From positions 295,300,533 to 295,342,179 of the forward strand of contig JBOZIK010000001.1 of the NCBI GenBank assembly GCA_051453625.1: 41,647 bases of DNA. The letters run 5' to 3'. This document shows positions 31,380 to 41,647 of the stretch, one piece after another; position 1 is the first letter of the stretch; each line of letters begins with the position of its first letter. A program made the position numbers and the translations under genes. Under the pieces are notes generated by a model. That model searched no databases. It worked only from the letters and a program-made list of their open reading frames with translations, and was not told the origin of the DNA. Origin of the DNA: Welwitschia mirabilis. Lineage: Eukaryota; Gnetophyta; Gnetopsida; Welwitschiales.

Positions 31380-32900
31380 GAAAAATATTCCTTTAATCAT
31401 TACTATATTAGTACATCAAGAAGCCAAAAATATCATGCTAGTCTTTGAAAAACTGTGTCTTGATGAATATTGTAAACAAGCTAGAATGACATGGAAGTGA
31501 TCACAGTTAGAGCCAAGGGTCTTTAAGATATATCAAAGGTTGATTTGAAACAATGAAAAAAGAAGGGAATTGGATTTGAACGCATCAGATTGAGCCTTGT
31601 ATTGGCTAAACATGGACAAAAGAAATTTTGCAACTATTATGAGGTAAGTTAAGTATTGATTATGAGCTTTCTTTGAGTGAGGCTTAATTTTTTTTCCTTT
31701 AGAGAAACTATATGGTAAAGCTATGCATGACTCTACTTGTAAATATTATAACATCCTATTCATTAGTGAAGAATAGGTTTGTGAGGGCGTAAAGAGATTC
31801 AAATCAAATAAAGCAATACATGTGGATAGGCTTTATTGTGAATTAATTAAGTGGAGTCATCCTCTTATTTAGAAAGTTCTTTGGATTAAACTAAATGAGG
31901 TAATGCAACATGGACTAGACATAGAATGGAAAATTATGAAAGCTGTATTAGTGCATTAAAAAAGATAATAAAACAAGTATTAAAAATTATATATTCATAA
32001 TGATTAGCAATATGTTCATTCAACTCCTTAGCATCATCATTGATAAGAAAATGGAAGTCAGTAGAGGAACATAAAATTTGTGTGAGTTTACAAGCTGGTT
32101 TTAGACAAAATCATTTAACAATGGATCATCTTATTAAATATGATATTGTATGAATCATTAAGGTAAAAAGACCTTTATTTATTTTATAGAATTTACTAAA
32201 GATTACAATTGTAGGGTTATGGTATTTCTTTCAAGCAATCAATACACTTCCAATGCTAAGCTTTATGGTTCAAACACTTTTTGGAGAAATCAAAGTGAAA
32301 GTGAAAGATGATAATGGAATAGAAATAATGTTTCTAGAGAGTTTTGTTAGAGTCAAATAAGAATGTCCACTATGTCCTACTTTTTTGGTATCTTCATTGA
32401 TGAGTTAGAAAGTTGGATGCAAAAAGTAACATTAAAGTATTTAGTTTTTACTGGCACTACATAGGTTAATTTATTATTGTTCTTCAATGATGTGGCCTTG
32501 ATTTATTCTTTATCCAAAGGCTTGTAGATCATGTTGCAAGTATTATGTAGTTTTCATATTGAATTTAGGACAAAAGTCAATGCAGAAGAATTGTTAAGCT
32601 ACCTAAAAGAAAACATATCTCTAAGGTTAAAGGTGAAAATTACTAGAGGAAGAATGAGTTCCAACTATTTAAGATTAGAAATAGGGAGATGGCATAACCT
32701 TCCATGTGAATATCTACAGATTGTGTAGTAATGGGAAAATTGAAGATGAATAACATGTTTTCCTCCCTTGCTTATCTAATGACCATCTTCACAAAAAGTG
32801 AAATATTGTTACTAGTTATCTTTACAATTTGTTTAAGTTCATGCTAGCTAATTGAGGATTATATATTAAGTATATTAATCATTTTCATGATGCTTCTATT
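31380..32900 (+). pseudogene. LINE-3 reverse transcriptase, copy 1
   Basis: About 31900-32150: KLNEVMQHGLDIEW..., then QAGFRQNHLTMDHL (32090-32130), the '-GFR-GRST-DHI' motif. 32340-32425: ECPLCPTFFGIFIDELESWM. The catalytic (Y/F)ADD box is FFND at 32480-32491 (one Asp lost). 32531-32728 is an open frame ending RMSSNYLRLEIGRWHNLP, the 'R--S--LRIETGR----P' region, after which a CFPPLL stretch marks the usual H-L--CP--- end. Multiple stops. Confidence 0.8.
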
Positions 32901-33530
32901 GTTTTTGTAATGTAATTAAATTTTAGTTTTAGTTTCATCATTAAGATCTTTCAAACCTAATAAGGGGATTAAAGTTTTATGTTATATAGTGAGATTTAAA
33001 TCATAATAATAGATGTAAAATATTAAACATTTATAAATGTAAGCTTTGTAATTAGTAAGGGTAAAACCCTTTAGAAGATCCTAATCTTAGATATACAAAT
33101 ACAATTTATACCCTTTTGAGAAAAGAACTATTATTGTGCTATAATGCAATTGATTTGTTGGCATAGTTAATATTATAGGGTTATGCCACTAAAATAACCT
33201 ACTATTGATGTTATTTTTTTTTCATATCATTTTTCTATTTTTTTGTTTTCTCTTGAATTACCTTTGCATCTTAAATTCGATACATTGGTCTTTCTAGTAG
33301 AACATGTCATAATATTAGATATCTTATTCGTTAGAAAGATTTATAAGAAGAAAACACCATAAAGAATACTTAGTTAAAATTTTAAAATAAAAAAAGATAA
33401 GATATAATACAATTTGGATGTTAGATAATGATTGTCTACAACTTGAACATTGTGTAGGGGATTTATACATCTCATATGGGAATTTTCCTTGAGATAGGAA
33501 AGAGTGATGTAGGAGAATCTTTTAGAAAAG
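32901..33530. other. AT-rich DNA between the two LINE-3 copies
   Basis: No gene or domain seen. It may include the 3' UTR of copy 1. Confidence 0.4.
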
Positions 33531-33536
33531 AAAATA

Positions 33537-33840
33537 AAGAGCCTATAATGGCATGGAAAATATCACAACTAGAGATAAGGGCCTTCAAGATATACCAAAG
33601 TTTTATTTGAAAGAAGAAGAAAGAGAGGGGGTGAGGGGTGGAGGGGAGGAGAGAAGTGGGTTAGAATGGCATGAAAATTGTAAACAAGCTACAAAGGCAT
33701 GGAAAATATCACAGTTAGATTGAGGGGCTTTCAAGTTATATATAACAATTATCTACAACTTGATGATGGTATAACAACTAAAATGGCATGGAATACATTA
33801 AAGATAAATCCAAAGGCCTTTATGATATATCAAAGGCAAC
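33537..33840 (+). repeat. Triplicated ~60 bp LINE-3 segment and a purine tract
   Basis: A block close to GCATGGAAAATATCACA followed by GTTAGAGATAAGGGCCTT and CAAGATATATCAAAG occurs at about 33552, 33698 and 33788. It occurs only once in copy 1 (about 31490). Between the first two lies a nearly pure purine run (about 33616-33657). Confidence 0.65.
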
Positions 33841-34799
33841 TATGAAATTAAAAAAGGAAGTGGATTATAACATGTCAAGTTAACCTTTATTATTAGCTAA
33901 AATAAGAACCAAATATTTTATGGTAGCTACTAAGAAGTAAGCTAGATTTCAACTATAAGATTTCTCTAGTTGAGGTTTATGTTTAAGGAACTATATGACA
34001 AACAAGACATGGAACAAACTATTTATAAACATCATAACATCATATTAATTAGTGAAGAAGAGATTTATGAGGGTCTAAATAGAATTAAATTAAATAAAGG
34101 AATAGGTGTCAATGGGTTTCATGCTACATTAATGAAGTGAAGTCCTCTTATTATCTTGAAACATCTTTAGATTAAACTAAATGAGTTAATTTAAAATGGA
34201 CTAGACACAAAATGCAAAAATATCAAGGCTTCCCTATTCATAAAAAAAGCAATAAAAGAAATCTTAACAATTATAGATTCATAATGAATAGCAATATCTT
34301 TTCTTAACTTCTTGACATCGCTATTAATAAGAAATTGGGAAGTTGAGTAGAGGAACATAAAGTTCATGCTACTTCACATGATGGTTTTAGATAAAATCAT
34401 TTAATAATAGATCATATTATTACATTATGGTATTGGACAGAGGATCCAAAGGTCAAGGGAAAAATACCTTTACTTGATTTGTAGATTTATGTAAAGCTTA
34501 GGACTTTTTAATTAGAGAAAAATTATGGTATTACCTTTAAGCTATCAATACAACTCTAGAGCTAACTTATATAATTTAAATACCTTGAAGAAATAAAAGT
34601 AAAAGTGAGAGATAGTAATGGAATAGATGTAGTATGGCTAGAGAGTTTAGTTGGAGTTAAATAAGGATGTCGACTGTGTTCCACTCTTTTTTATTTCTTC
34701 ATTAGTGAGTTAGAAGGTTCAATGTAGAAAGTGCCAATAACGCATTTAGTTTCTATTAGCATTAAATGGGTTAATCTTTTATTATTGGCTAATGATGTA
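33840..34799 (+). mobile_element. LINE-3 copy 2, RT fragment cut by a gypsy LTR
   Basis: Aligns along its length with 31570-32495: shared ATTAGTGAAGAA, TTAAACTAAATGAG, GACTAGACA, TTTTAGA-AAAATCATTTAA and TAATGGAATAGA blocks. It includes the 'GCP-CPT-F' region and a catalytic box that reads LAND (34785-34796). The match ends there, three codons into the motif, where a sequence starting TGAT begins. It is a truncated relic in the same orientation as copy 1. Confidence 0.8.
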
Positions 34800-37700
34800 T
34801 GATAAATCCTAAATTTTTAATAAAATAAGTTATTAAAAGTCATAAATTTTCATTATTGTTTGAACTACAATGCTATATTTAGAGGTATTTTGTACTTTCT
34901 AAGAGACAAGAGAATTATAGGATTAATTAGAAAAAAATAAGGCACTTTAATTTACTTTAAGGTAATTCACAATGATCATGACTAGGAGGTCAATATCTAA
35001 GGTGAAAATGTAGAATATGAAAGACTACATCAATCTATTAGCCCTAGAGATAACTAACAGTTCCTCTTCCATTATCATATTTCATCCACTTGCTAATGTG
35101 ATAATCCTAACTCATTTTGACATTAGATGCATGTTGTTCTAGCTTATTAGAACTTCATTTCTTAAGAAATTTTCATTTTGGAAGTTGTAATTTAGTCATT
35201 TCTAGTCTTTTTTAACTCAAATATGAGGTTTTTATGTAATATCAGTCATGAGGAATAAAATCGAATCAATTTACATTTTTGGATCTTTGGTAGTAATTTT
35301 GCAACTACTTATGATACTACAATGCCATTTCCTTGTGTAAATTAGCACAACAATGCCATATAACTATTCACAAATTATAATGAAAATTACATGATGAAAT
35401 TTAAAAGTTATGGTAACTCCCTTATGTTATCCAACTATAAAGCATATATAAAGATAATTCTTAATGTTCAACCAAATATAAATAATAATTAAGCCATATT
35501 CAATCTAGGTACATGCTATCAAACTTATTTTATGCCATTTTCATGCTTTGAAAGAAATTTCCAACCATGTTTCTATCTCGTTTCTTCTCTTCCAACTTGA
35601 TCTTCTCTCTATATCAAATTTGGAGACCTACTTCATTATCATTTATTTTAGAAACATATACATTCATTCTTATCCTATCACATCCTCTCACAATCCATTT
35701 TCCATCTCATTTCCCACATTTTCCATCTATCTAGAGTGCACAACAAGGTGTGGAAGTGCATGTGAATGCACCGTGAAAGAGGAAGCATTAGATTAAATAC
35801 TTATGAAAAAGTGCTATGATTACATCTAAAACCAATAAGTTTTCTTTCCCCTTATGTTTTTATGCTTATGTTTACATGACTTTTTCATGTTTTTTCATGC
35901 ATTTATTTCAATTCAATTAGAATTTTTATGGCTTGTTGCATATGTATTACTAATAGGATTGTTTACATTTGATACCTATCATAACATTGTTTTAATTGAA
36001 TTAGAATTCTTATGACATGATTTGTCCACTTTTTCATGCATTTATTTTAATTTAAATATGATGTTTTCATGTAATATCAATTCCAAGTAATAAAATTAAG
36101 TTAATTTACATTTGTGAAATTTTAGTAGGAACTAGTGGAATTACATGTGATACTAAAACACTATTTTCCTAGTGTAAAGTGGTGTTGTAATGCCATACAA
36201 CTATTCATAAGTTGCAATGAAAATCATATAATGAAATTTGAAAGTTATGATAACTCCCTCATCTTAACCGATCCTAGTGCATATATGAAGACCATCCTTA
36301 ATGTTAAACTAGACATCAATGATAATTAAGATATATTCAATTTAAGTAATGCTATCAAACTCATTTTATGCCATTTTCATGCTTTGAAATAAATTTCTAA
36401 CCACATTTCTATCTCAATTTTCCTATTCCAAGTTGATCTTCTCTCTCTATGAGATTTGGAGGTCTTCTATCTTCTTCATTCTCATTTATTATAGCAACAT
36501 ACATTCATTTTCATCCTCTTACATCCTTCTAGAATCCATTTTTCATTCCATTTGCCCCATCTTCCATCCACCTAGAAGCCATTGCAAGATGGTAATGTGC
36601 ACATGAACGAGCCATGTAGGAGGAGGAAAAGGCATCATATCTTGGAAGCATTTAGATTGAATACTAATAGGAAGGATATGATTACATTAGAAACTAATAA
36701 GTTTTCTTTTTCATTATGTTTTTATGCTTATGTTTACACAATGTGTTCATTTTTTTCATGCATTTTGTTCAATTTAATTAGACTTGTTATGAGACATTGC
36801 ATATTTACTACTAATAGGATAGTTTACATCTGGTATCTATCATAGCATTCTCTAATTTTTCATTGTTGCTGATTCTGTATTAAAAGACGCATCTGTTTTA
36901 TCTCTGTTGTCTCTTCTTTCCTCCATTCTTCTCATTTGTACTAGTATCATTTTCTGATGATTCAATCTTTCTTCTTAAGCCTTGAATGATAAATTATTCT
37001 TTTATCCTTTTCAATAATGTTGATTTCATTTGTAGATATGTAATTTCCTCAAGTCTAAAATTGGAATGATTTATTTTTGCAATAGTTCATCTCCACCCCC
37101 TATCCTGACTTTTTTCCCTCCCTCTTCCTCTTTTCTCAAATTGAAGAACTAGTAAATTTTAATTCTTGTTTCTACCATAACTCTTTTTCTACAACTTTAG
37201 GTTTTCTGAAAATTTATCAGTATCTTTATCTCTAGATTCAGAAACTTTTATGATTAAGCATTCAAAAACCAAATTATGCCTCTAATACACTAATTTTTGC
37301 AATTTACAATCAAAGCTATAGTTTTACTAGTTTTTGTAAATGTGTGAAATCTTAATTTTTTCAAGTTTTTATCTAGTGAATTTTTAGTTATTATTGCTCT
37401 TTTTTCAGAAATTAAGATTTAATCTTGTAGTATTTTTTTTGAGTACTTTTAAAATATGAAATCCATTATTTATCTTAATCTTTTTAGTTTTCTTAATTTT
37501 CTTAGTCAAGGTAAGGTTGACCATAATTTTTGTAGACCTTTGTAGATAAATTCTTTCTTGTTAGCCTTAATTCATCTTGATTGAAATTGAATTTTTATCT
37601 CTAGAGACTTTTTTAGGACATATTCTAATTACTTTCAAGGTTCTAAAAAGTTTTAAGTCCATTTTTTAAAGTTTCTTTCCTTTTTCCCCTATTTTCTCTT

Positions 37701-38509
37701 TCTTTTAGTCAAAATTTCACACAATTTCACATGATGATTTTTGACCATTTATTACTTTATTTTTAATCTAAGTTATATTTACATCACCTTTATAGCTCAT
37801 TTAAAGATTAATTAAGAGTTCTCTCTCAAGTCACATGCATCAAAATTTAGTAAAAATATTGTTAAATGTTCTCCTATATCAATTTTAAGAATCATGTTTT
37901 CAAAATGCTATATTTTGAATTTCATGTTGTTTTGAAATTGTTATAAAATCAAATAAGACATTTAAATGACTCATACACATCCATTTTACATTATTTCAAG
38001 TAGCAATCTCTTCAAGGATTTTTTTTTTTGTAGAATAATGACTTAACATAGATCAATTGTTTTAACTCATTTAGTCATACATTTTAATTATAATTTATCT
38101 TTAAAATTTAGAGAAAAGTTATCAAAGATTATTTCTTTCTTATTTATTGGATTTCTCTTTTCACATCTCATAAAATTTATCTTTTTACACATGTAAGTCT
38201 TAAGGTTTCTTATAAGTCATATGTTGTAATTTAGTCAATGTTATTTAAAAACAATTTTAAATCATGTGAAGTGATAATTTGATAAGAAAATTTACAATAT
38301 TTACTTGAAGTATATGCCAAGTTCTCTATTGGTTTGATACTTGCGTGCATCTACTACATATGTAATTTAACATAGGAGATGTATTTATGCTTTACTATGA
38401 ATTAGTTATGCTTTTTTAAGTTAAATTATTATGTTAAGTATATAATTCTTTTTGTGAAGGCTGAGAGCATGATCTTCTCATATTAAAAATTGAGTTTTCA
38501 CTTTGATCA
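34800..38509 (+). repeat. 5' LTR (about 3.7 kb) of the Ty3/gypsy element
   Basis: The left edge is the abrupt end of LINE-3 copy 2. The right edge is four bases before the primer site. The ends are TGATAAAT...TTTGATCA, giving short inverted TGAT/ATCA termini. No coding potential. It contains the 836 bp tandem duplication at 35180-36860. 36880-38509 is T-rich and plain, apart from a pyrimidine-rich stretch at 37090-37140. LTRs of several kb are known for some plant gypsy lineages such as Ogre/Tat. Confidence 0.65.
35180..36860. repeat. 836 bp tandem duplication inside the gypsy LTR
   Basis: Two head-to-tail units, about 35180-36015 and 36016-36860. For example, TGCTATCAAACT occurs at 35514 and again 836 bases later, followed in both by TTTTATGCCATTTTCATGCT. 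The units share long blocks over their whole length but differ at many sites. The second has small deletions and insertions. Confidence 0.85.
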
Positions 38510-38513
38510 AATT

Positions 38514-38532
38514 TGGTGTTGTTGCTAAGGAA
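38514..38532 (+). other. Gypsy primer-binding site, decayed tRNA-Asp type
   Basis: Reads TGGTGTTGTTGCTAAGGAA. The plant gypsy primer site of this class is, as I recall, TGGCGCCGTTGCCGGGGAA. The five differences are all C-to-T or G-to-A. Its place, just after an LTR ending in CA and upstream of gag, supports the call. Confidence 0.7.
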
Positions 38533-38782
38533 ACCTATGATTTTTATGTGAAATATTGTACTTGTTTTCTAAATAGACATATACTTAGAAGTTGTTTCAT
38601 TTTCAAGTGATTTTTATATTACAAACACATTGATGAACTCATAAGAACTACAATACTTTAGCAATCCTTCTAGGTGCACATGTTCTACCTTTACTTCCTT
38701 TTTGTGCATATCTTTTTATTATCTTTCATACTATGCATTTATGAGTAAATCTTGGATTTTTATTGAAAAACATTTATAAAGA

Positions 38783-40230
38783 TTGCATAGTTTTGAACCT
38801 TTATCTCCAAATCATTCTTCTTTACATTCATTTTTACCTTCATCTGTTGAAAAATTTGTTCACCTTGTAGAATCCTCAAATATTCTTGCCTCTCACATGC
38901 TATCCAAGATAGTGATGCTCAAAATTTTGATACCTAACCTAATCTTGGATAACTTTTTGAAGGTTGTAATACTAATTCTTCCATATCTTTCACCCCTGAT
39001 ATTTCTATTTTTATAAAAAATCTTAAGGAGTTTCCTACTTTTCATGGTTTACATAATGAGAATCCTTATGAATTTCATGAAGAATTTGATTTAATTTATA
39101 AGATTACACCTCTAGCTTGATGTAGACAAAATAGCAATTCTCCCTTTTATTTTAAATGATAGCACTAGATATTAGCTCGGAATTATTAAAAGTAATAAGG
39201 ATCTTTTAAAGCCTTCAAATTTTAAAGAAGATTTTATTAAGAAATTTCTCTCTACCAGTTGAAGCAACTTCTAATGAATCTTATTCTTAAGCTTTTGAGC
39301 ATTTTAGAGACTCTCTTATTATGAATCCTTATCATGGCATTAAAGATTGGAGATTAGTTTAATTTTTCTTATAAGGATTAAATAAAGAAACTAAAAACAT
39401 AATAAAACATTAAATAGTGATGAATTACTTGATGCCACACCTGATGAAACTTGGAAGAAATGGTTAAAATAATTCATAGGTGGGAAAATGTTGAAAATGA
39501 TCATGTTAAAAGTAAAATTTGCTTCAATAATGTTGTGAATAAGGATAAATTAAATGAAGAATTAGCTAAGAAAATGGAAGTTTTATTTGCTCAATTAGAA
39601 AATCTTAAATTAGAATAAAAAAGTTTATGAAAAATCCAACTTAATCTTAATCAAATTCATCTTTTTGTGAGTTGTATTAAGTAGAGGGCATTCCATTAAA
39701 TTGTGTTAAATTTTAAGGCATCTTAAAATGCTTTACAAAAACATCATTTTTCTAAAACTCATGCCTTTAATCAAAATTATCATGCTAACTTGTCATTAAT
39801 AAGTATCTAAATTCTCATCCAAATAATTTTCATTAAAATTATAATAACTTTCACTCTTGTAATAACTAATCTCAATGGTAATACAAACCTTTACCTCTTC
39901 TATCATCTTAAGAAAATAAATTAGAAGAAATGATGAAGTCATTAGTGAATCAAATAAAACAAATGCAAGAAATTCTTAGCTTTGTATTTCAATAATAAAA
40001 TAAGAAGGAGAGTCATTCAAGTTTACCATCCTAATCAACTCCTAATCCAAAATCAACTCATGTTATAAAAGAACGCACAGATGCAAATGTCATTAGATTA
40101 AGAAGTGAAAAATTATTTTTGAACCTAATTATAAAGGTAAGAAAGATGAAAATTCAGAAAAATTAATAGAAAAGTTTGAATCTGAATATGGGAAGAATCT
40201 TTAAAAGAGAAGACTAAAGGATTCTAATCC
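38783..40230 (+). pseudogene. Gypsy gag relic
   Basis: A 77-codon open frame starts at 38783. About 39015-39105 reads LKEFPTFHGLHNENPYEFHEEFDLI, matching 'IK-LP-F-GL--E-PY-HL--F'. After frameshifts, 39285-39410 reads QAFEHFRDSLIMNPYHGIKDW then LNKETKN, the 'E-WERF-DLL--CPHHG---W-------GL---TK' core of plant gypsy gag. A Lys-rich segment follows. Nothing like an intact zinc knuckle is seen. Confidence 0.75.
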
Positions 40231-40469
40231 TTTTCATAATTGTCTTCAATGTGATAAAGTTATTAATAATTATGAAGTCATGCATAAAATATTTAAGGAT
40301 CTTAATATTATTCCTTCCCTTATCAGGGTAATTAAGTAAATTTCTTCTTATAACAATTGTTTTAAAGATTTACACCCTCAAAAGAAGAAATATTCAATCA
40401 TCTAAAGAAATGGTTAATCTTACTACTTGAAATCAAATTCCTCTTTTAATCTAAAGTTCCAATAAAATA

Positions 40470-40860
40470 TGGGGACCCTAGATCTCGTACTATTACTAGT
40501 ACTATTGGAGATGATATCATTAATAAAGCTTTAGTAAATTTAGAAGTTGGAGTTAATCTTATGCCTAAACCTATGCTTCAATGCTTAGGATTTAACCATG
40601 TTGATGATGTAATTCTTTCTATGGCTGATAAAAATTTAGTTAAATACTTAGAAATCTTGAAAGATGTATTGATTATAATAGATAAAATTATTTATCTTGT
40701 CAACTTTAAGATTCTTATATTACCTATAGATTTAAGTAGCTATCCCATTATTTTGTTACAACTGCTAATGTTGAAGTTAATTGTAGATCTAGTGCATTAA
40801 AAATTTCTTTTGGAAATATTTTTATTACCTTGAATGTATTTTCTTATTGGAATAAAAACA
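40470..40860 (+). pseudogene. Gypsy aspartic protease relic
   Basis: One frame runs from about 40470 to 40800. It includes DPRSRTITSTIGDDIINKAL then VNLEVGVNLMPKPMLQCLG, against the family 'DPGSP-I-C-IG-----ALLDLGASVNLMP------LG'. The catalytic D of DLGA is now Asn, and LGA is LEV (bases 40537-40551). Continuing matches are LADRS-like MADKNLVK, and VLIIIDKIIYLVNFKILIL for 'VLV-VD-F--PVDF-VLD'. After a shift, NCRSSALKISFGNIFITLNV (40770-40835) matches the segment before RT. Inactive by its active-site change. Confidence 0.85.
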
Positions 40861-41099
40861 CTATTAAATTAAATGAATGTTAACCTTGCATGAAATTCAA
40901 TCTATAAGTGATAAATCTTTTTGTAATTTTAAATGATATTTTTTACTTGGATATGCGTTATGAATTAATTGATAAATTTTATTTAGATTTAAATGGAATT
41001 GGTACTCTCATTTAATGTGTTTATTTGAACATTTTAATTGTGATTTTAATGAAATAAAAGCTACTAGCTCTTTTTGTAGTATTTTTACTACTAATAATG

Positions 41100-41442
41100 T
41101 TGTAATTTATGATTTAAAACCACTACTCGATCATTTAAAGTATATATTTCTAGTAATTAATTTAAACCTATTATCATTAGTATGCATCTTACTACTTTTC
41201 AAAGAAGATAACAACTTGTTAATTACAAACTGTAAATTATTTTCTTAGTTTTATCATGATTTAGAAGGAGTTTATCCTTTCATTTATTCATATTATATTT
41301 ATTTAGAACCTAATACAAAACCTATTTGTCAACTTGAATGTAGGTTAAATGCAAATCTTAAGATATTATTCAAAAAAGAAATCATAAAACTTTATGAATC
41401 TAACATTAATTACCCCATTATAAATAGTGAATGGATAAGTGT
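41100..41442 (+). pseudogene. Start of gypsy reverse transcriptase, truncated
   Basis: DLKPLLDHLKYIFL (41110-41155) matches 'ELK-LP-HLKY-FL'. LEPNTKPICQLECRLNANLK and KKEIIKLYESNINYPI--SEWIS (41300-41440) match the RT entry 'R----KP--Q--RRLNP-M---V-KEI-KLL-A-IIYPISDS-WVSPV'. The match ends at the WVSPV motif and TGATAGCC follows at 41443. The catalytic YVDD lies beyond and is absent here. Confidence 0.8.
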
Positions 41443-41647
41443 TGATAGCCTAAATTTGCACTTCAAAAATAATCAATGCTTAAAACAAGGAAATTGCAAT
41501 TAGGCTTAGTACAGGATGAATTAACCAACAAATGTCGTAATCTGGAGAGTGTAAGGCAACGATCTAATCAAGCACATAAATGAAATGGGATGTAACTTGA
41601 ATTCCAATCTAATATTTAAATCAATTTTTGTGTTTTTATAATGCAAA
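41443..41647. other. Unrelated sequence interrupting the gypsy RT
   Basis: Starts TGATAGCCTAAATTTGCACT. Richer in CpG and CAG than the gypsy body, so perhaps a younger insertion whose TG start could be an LTR end. Only 205 bases are visible and no domain is recognised. Confidence 0.4.

Larger units (their letters stand above)
28600..32900 (+). mobile_element. LINE of a second type, ORF1-endonuclease-RT (LINE-3, copy 1)
   Basis: Plus-strand non-LTR element with order coiled-coil ORF1 (28.65-29.5 kb), endonuclease (29.6-30.25), RT (31.4-32.55) and a C-terminal region (32.6-32.8). It differs from LINE-1 and LINE-2: its RT reads 'ECPLCPTFFGIFIDELESWM', the 'GCPLSPTLF-IYIDELE' wording of another plant LINE group. 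It is interrupted by a MITE-like sequence and an 824-N gap at 30.29-31.3 kb. All domains are broken by stops. Confidence 0.8.
38510..41442 (+). mobile_element. Ty3/gypsy element, gag-protease-RT start, right end missing
   Basis: Internal part of the element that starts with the 3.7 kb LTR: leader 38533-38780, gag about 38783-40200, protease about 40470-40860, RT beginning about 41300. The RT stops abruptly near 41440, where unrelated sequence begins. The rest of pol and the 3' LTR lie outside the window or are deleted. The gag wording and the primer site point to the Athila/Tat-like side of plant gypsy elements, a tentative lineage call. Confidence 0.8.

Noticed and set aside
35548-36845. 82- and 87-codon frames in the gypsy LTR
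   Set aside because: They fall at different positions of the two tandem units and are not conserved between them, so not coding.
1-41647. CRISPR array, bacterial operon or phage-like system
   Set aside because: Repeats seen are tandem, LTR, MITE or microsatellite; the gene content is eukaryotic plant and retrotransposon.

Overview
The window is nuclear DNA of a land plant. It is an AT-rich, repeat-dominated stretch with one clear host gene. The gene encodes a plant-type 26S proteasome subunit RPN6 (human PSMD11), with an uninterrupted 425-codon reading frame. Almost everything else is old, stop-riddled retrotransposon: L1-type LINEs, Ty1/copia and Ty3/gypsy. The size, nesting and methylation-type decay of the repeats suggest a large seed-plant genome, perhaps a gymnosperm; that placement is a guess.

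Layout. 1-1000: AT-rich DNA with a possible gypsy leader remnant. About 1000-3862: L1-like ORF2 relic on + (LINE-1). 3863-12285: copia-type DNA on the minus strand. It has short ~160 bp LTRs at 12126-12285 (with tRNA-Met-type primer site) and 5689-5843, plus a third LTR-like copy at 3863; protease, integrase end and linker remain at 8.2-6.6 kb, but reverse transcriptase is not visible. 12286-12890: the tail of LINE-1 resumes, followed by a second copy of that tail. That second copy is split by a 6.9 kb L1 on the minus strand (LINE-2, about 12890-19811).

20.2-24.3 kb: RPN6 with promoter, 5' UTR intron and a small upstream ORF, then 2.2 kb of downstream DNA that still contains CpG. This is a compositional island between decayed transposons. 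24.4-24.65: small tandem repeats. 25.2-28.3: copia pol on +, split between RT and RNase H by a 1.9 kb element with ~310 bp terminal direct repeats. 28.6-32.9: a LINE of a different type on + (LINE-3: coiled-coil ORF1, endonuclease, RT, C-terminal zinc-binding region), interrupted by a MITE-like hairpin and an 824 bp gap flanked by a perfect 67 bp inverted repeat. 33.5-34.8: a second direct copy of LINE-3 RT, cut off by a gypsy LTR. 34.8-41.44: gypsy element on + (3.7 kb LTR containing an 836 bp tandem duplication, primer site, gag, protease, start of RT), itself cut off near 41443.

Six runs of N interrupt the window. I see no bacterial-type operon, CRISPR array, rRNA or tRNA gene, and no convincing new biochemical system. 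The unusual content is structural: layered insertions, a primer site whose differences from the canonical form are all C-to-T or G-to-A changes, inverted or overlapping sequence at the two largest gaps, and an upstream ORF in the RPN6 leader.
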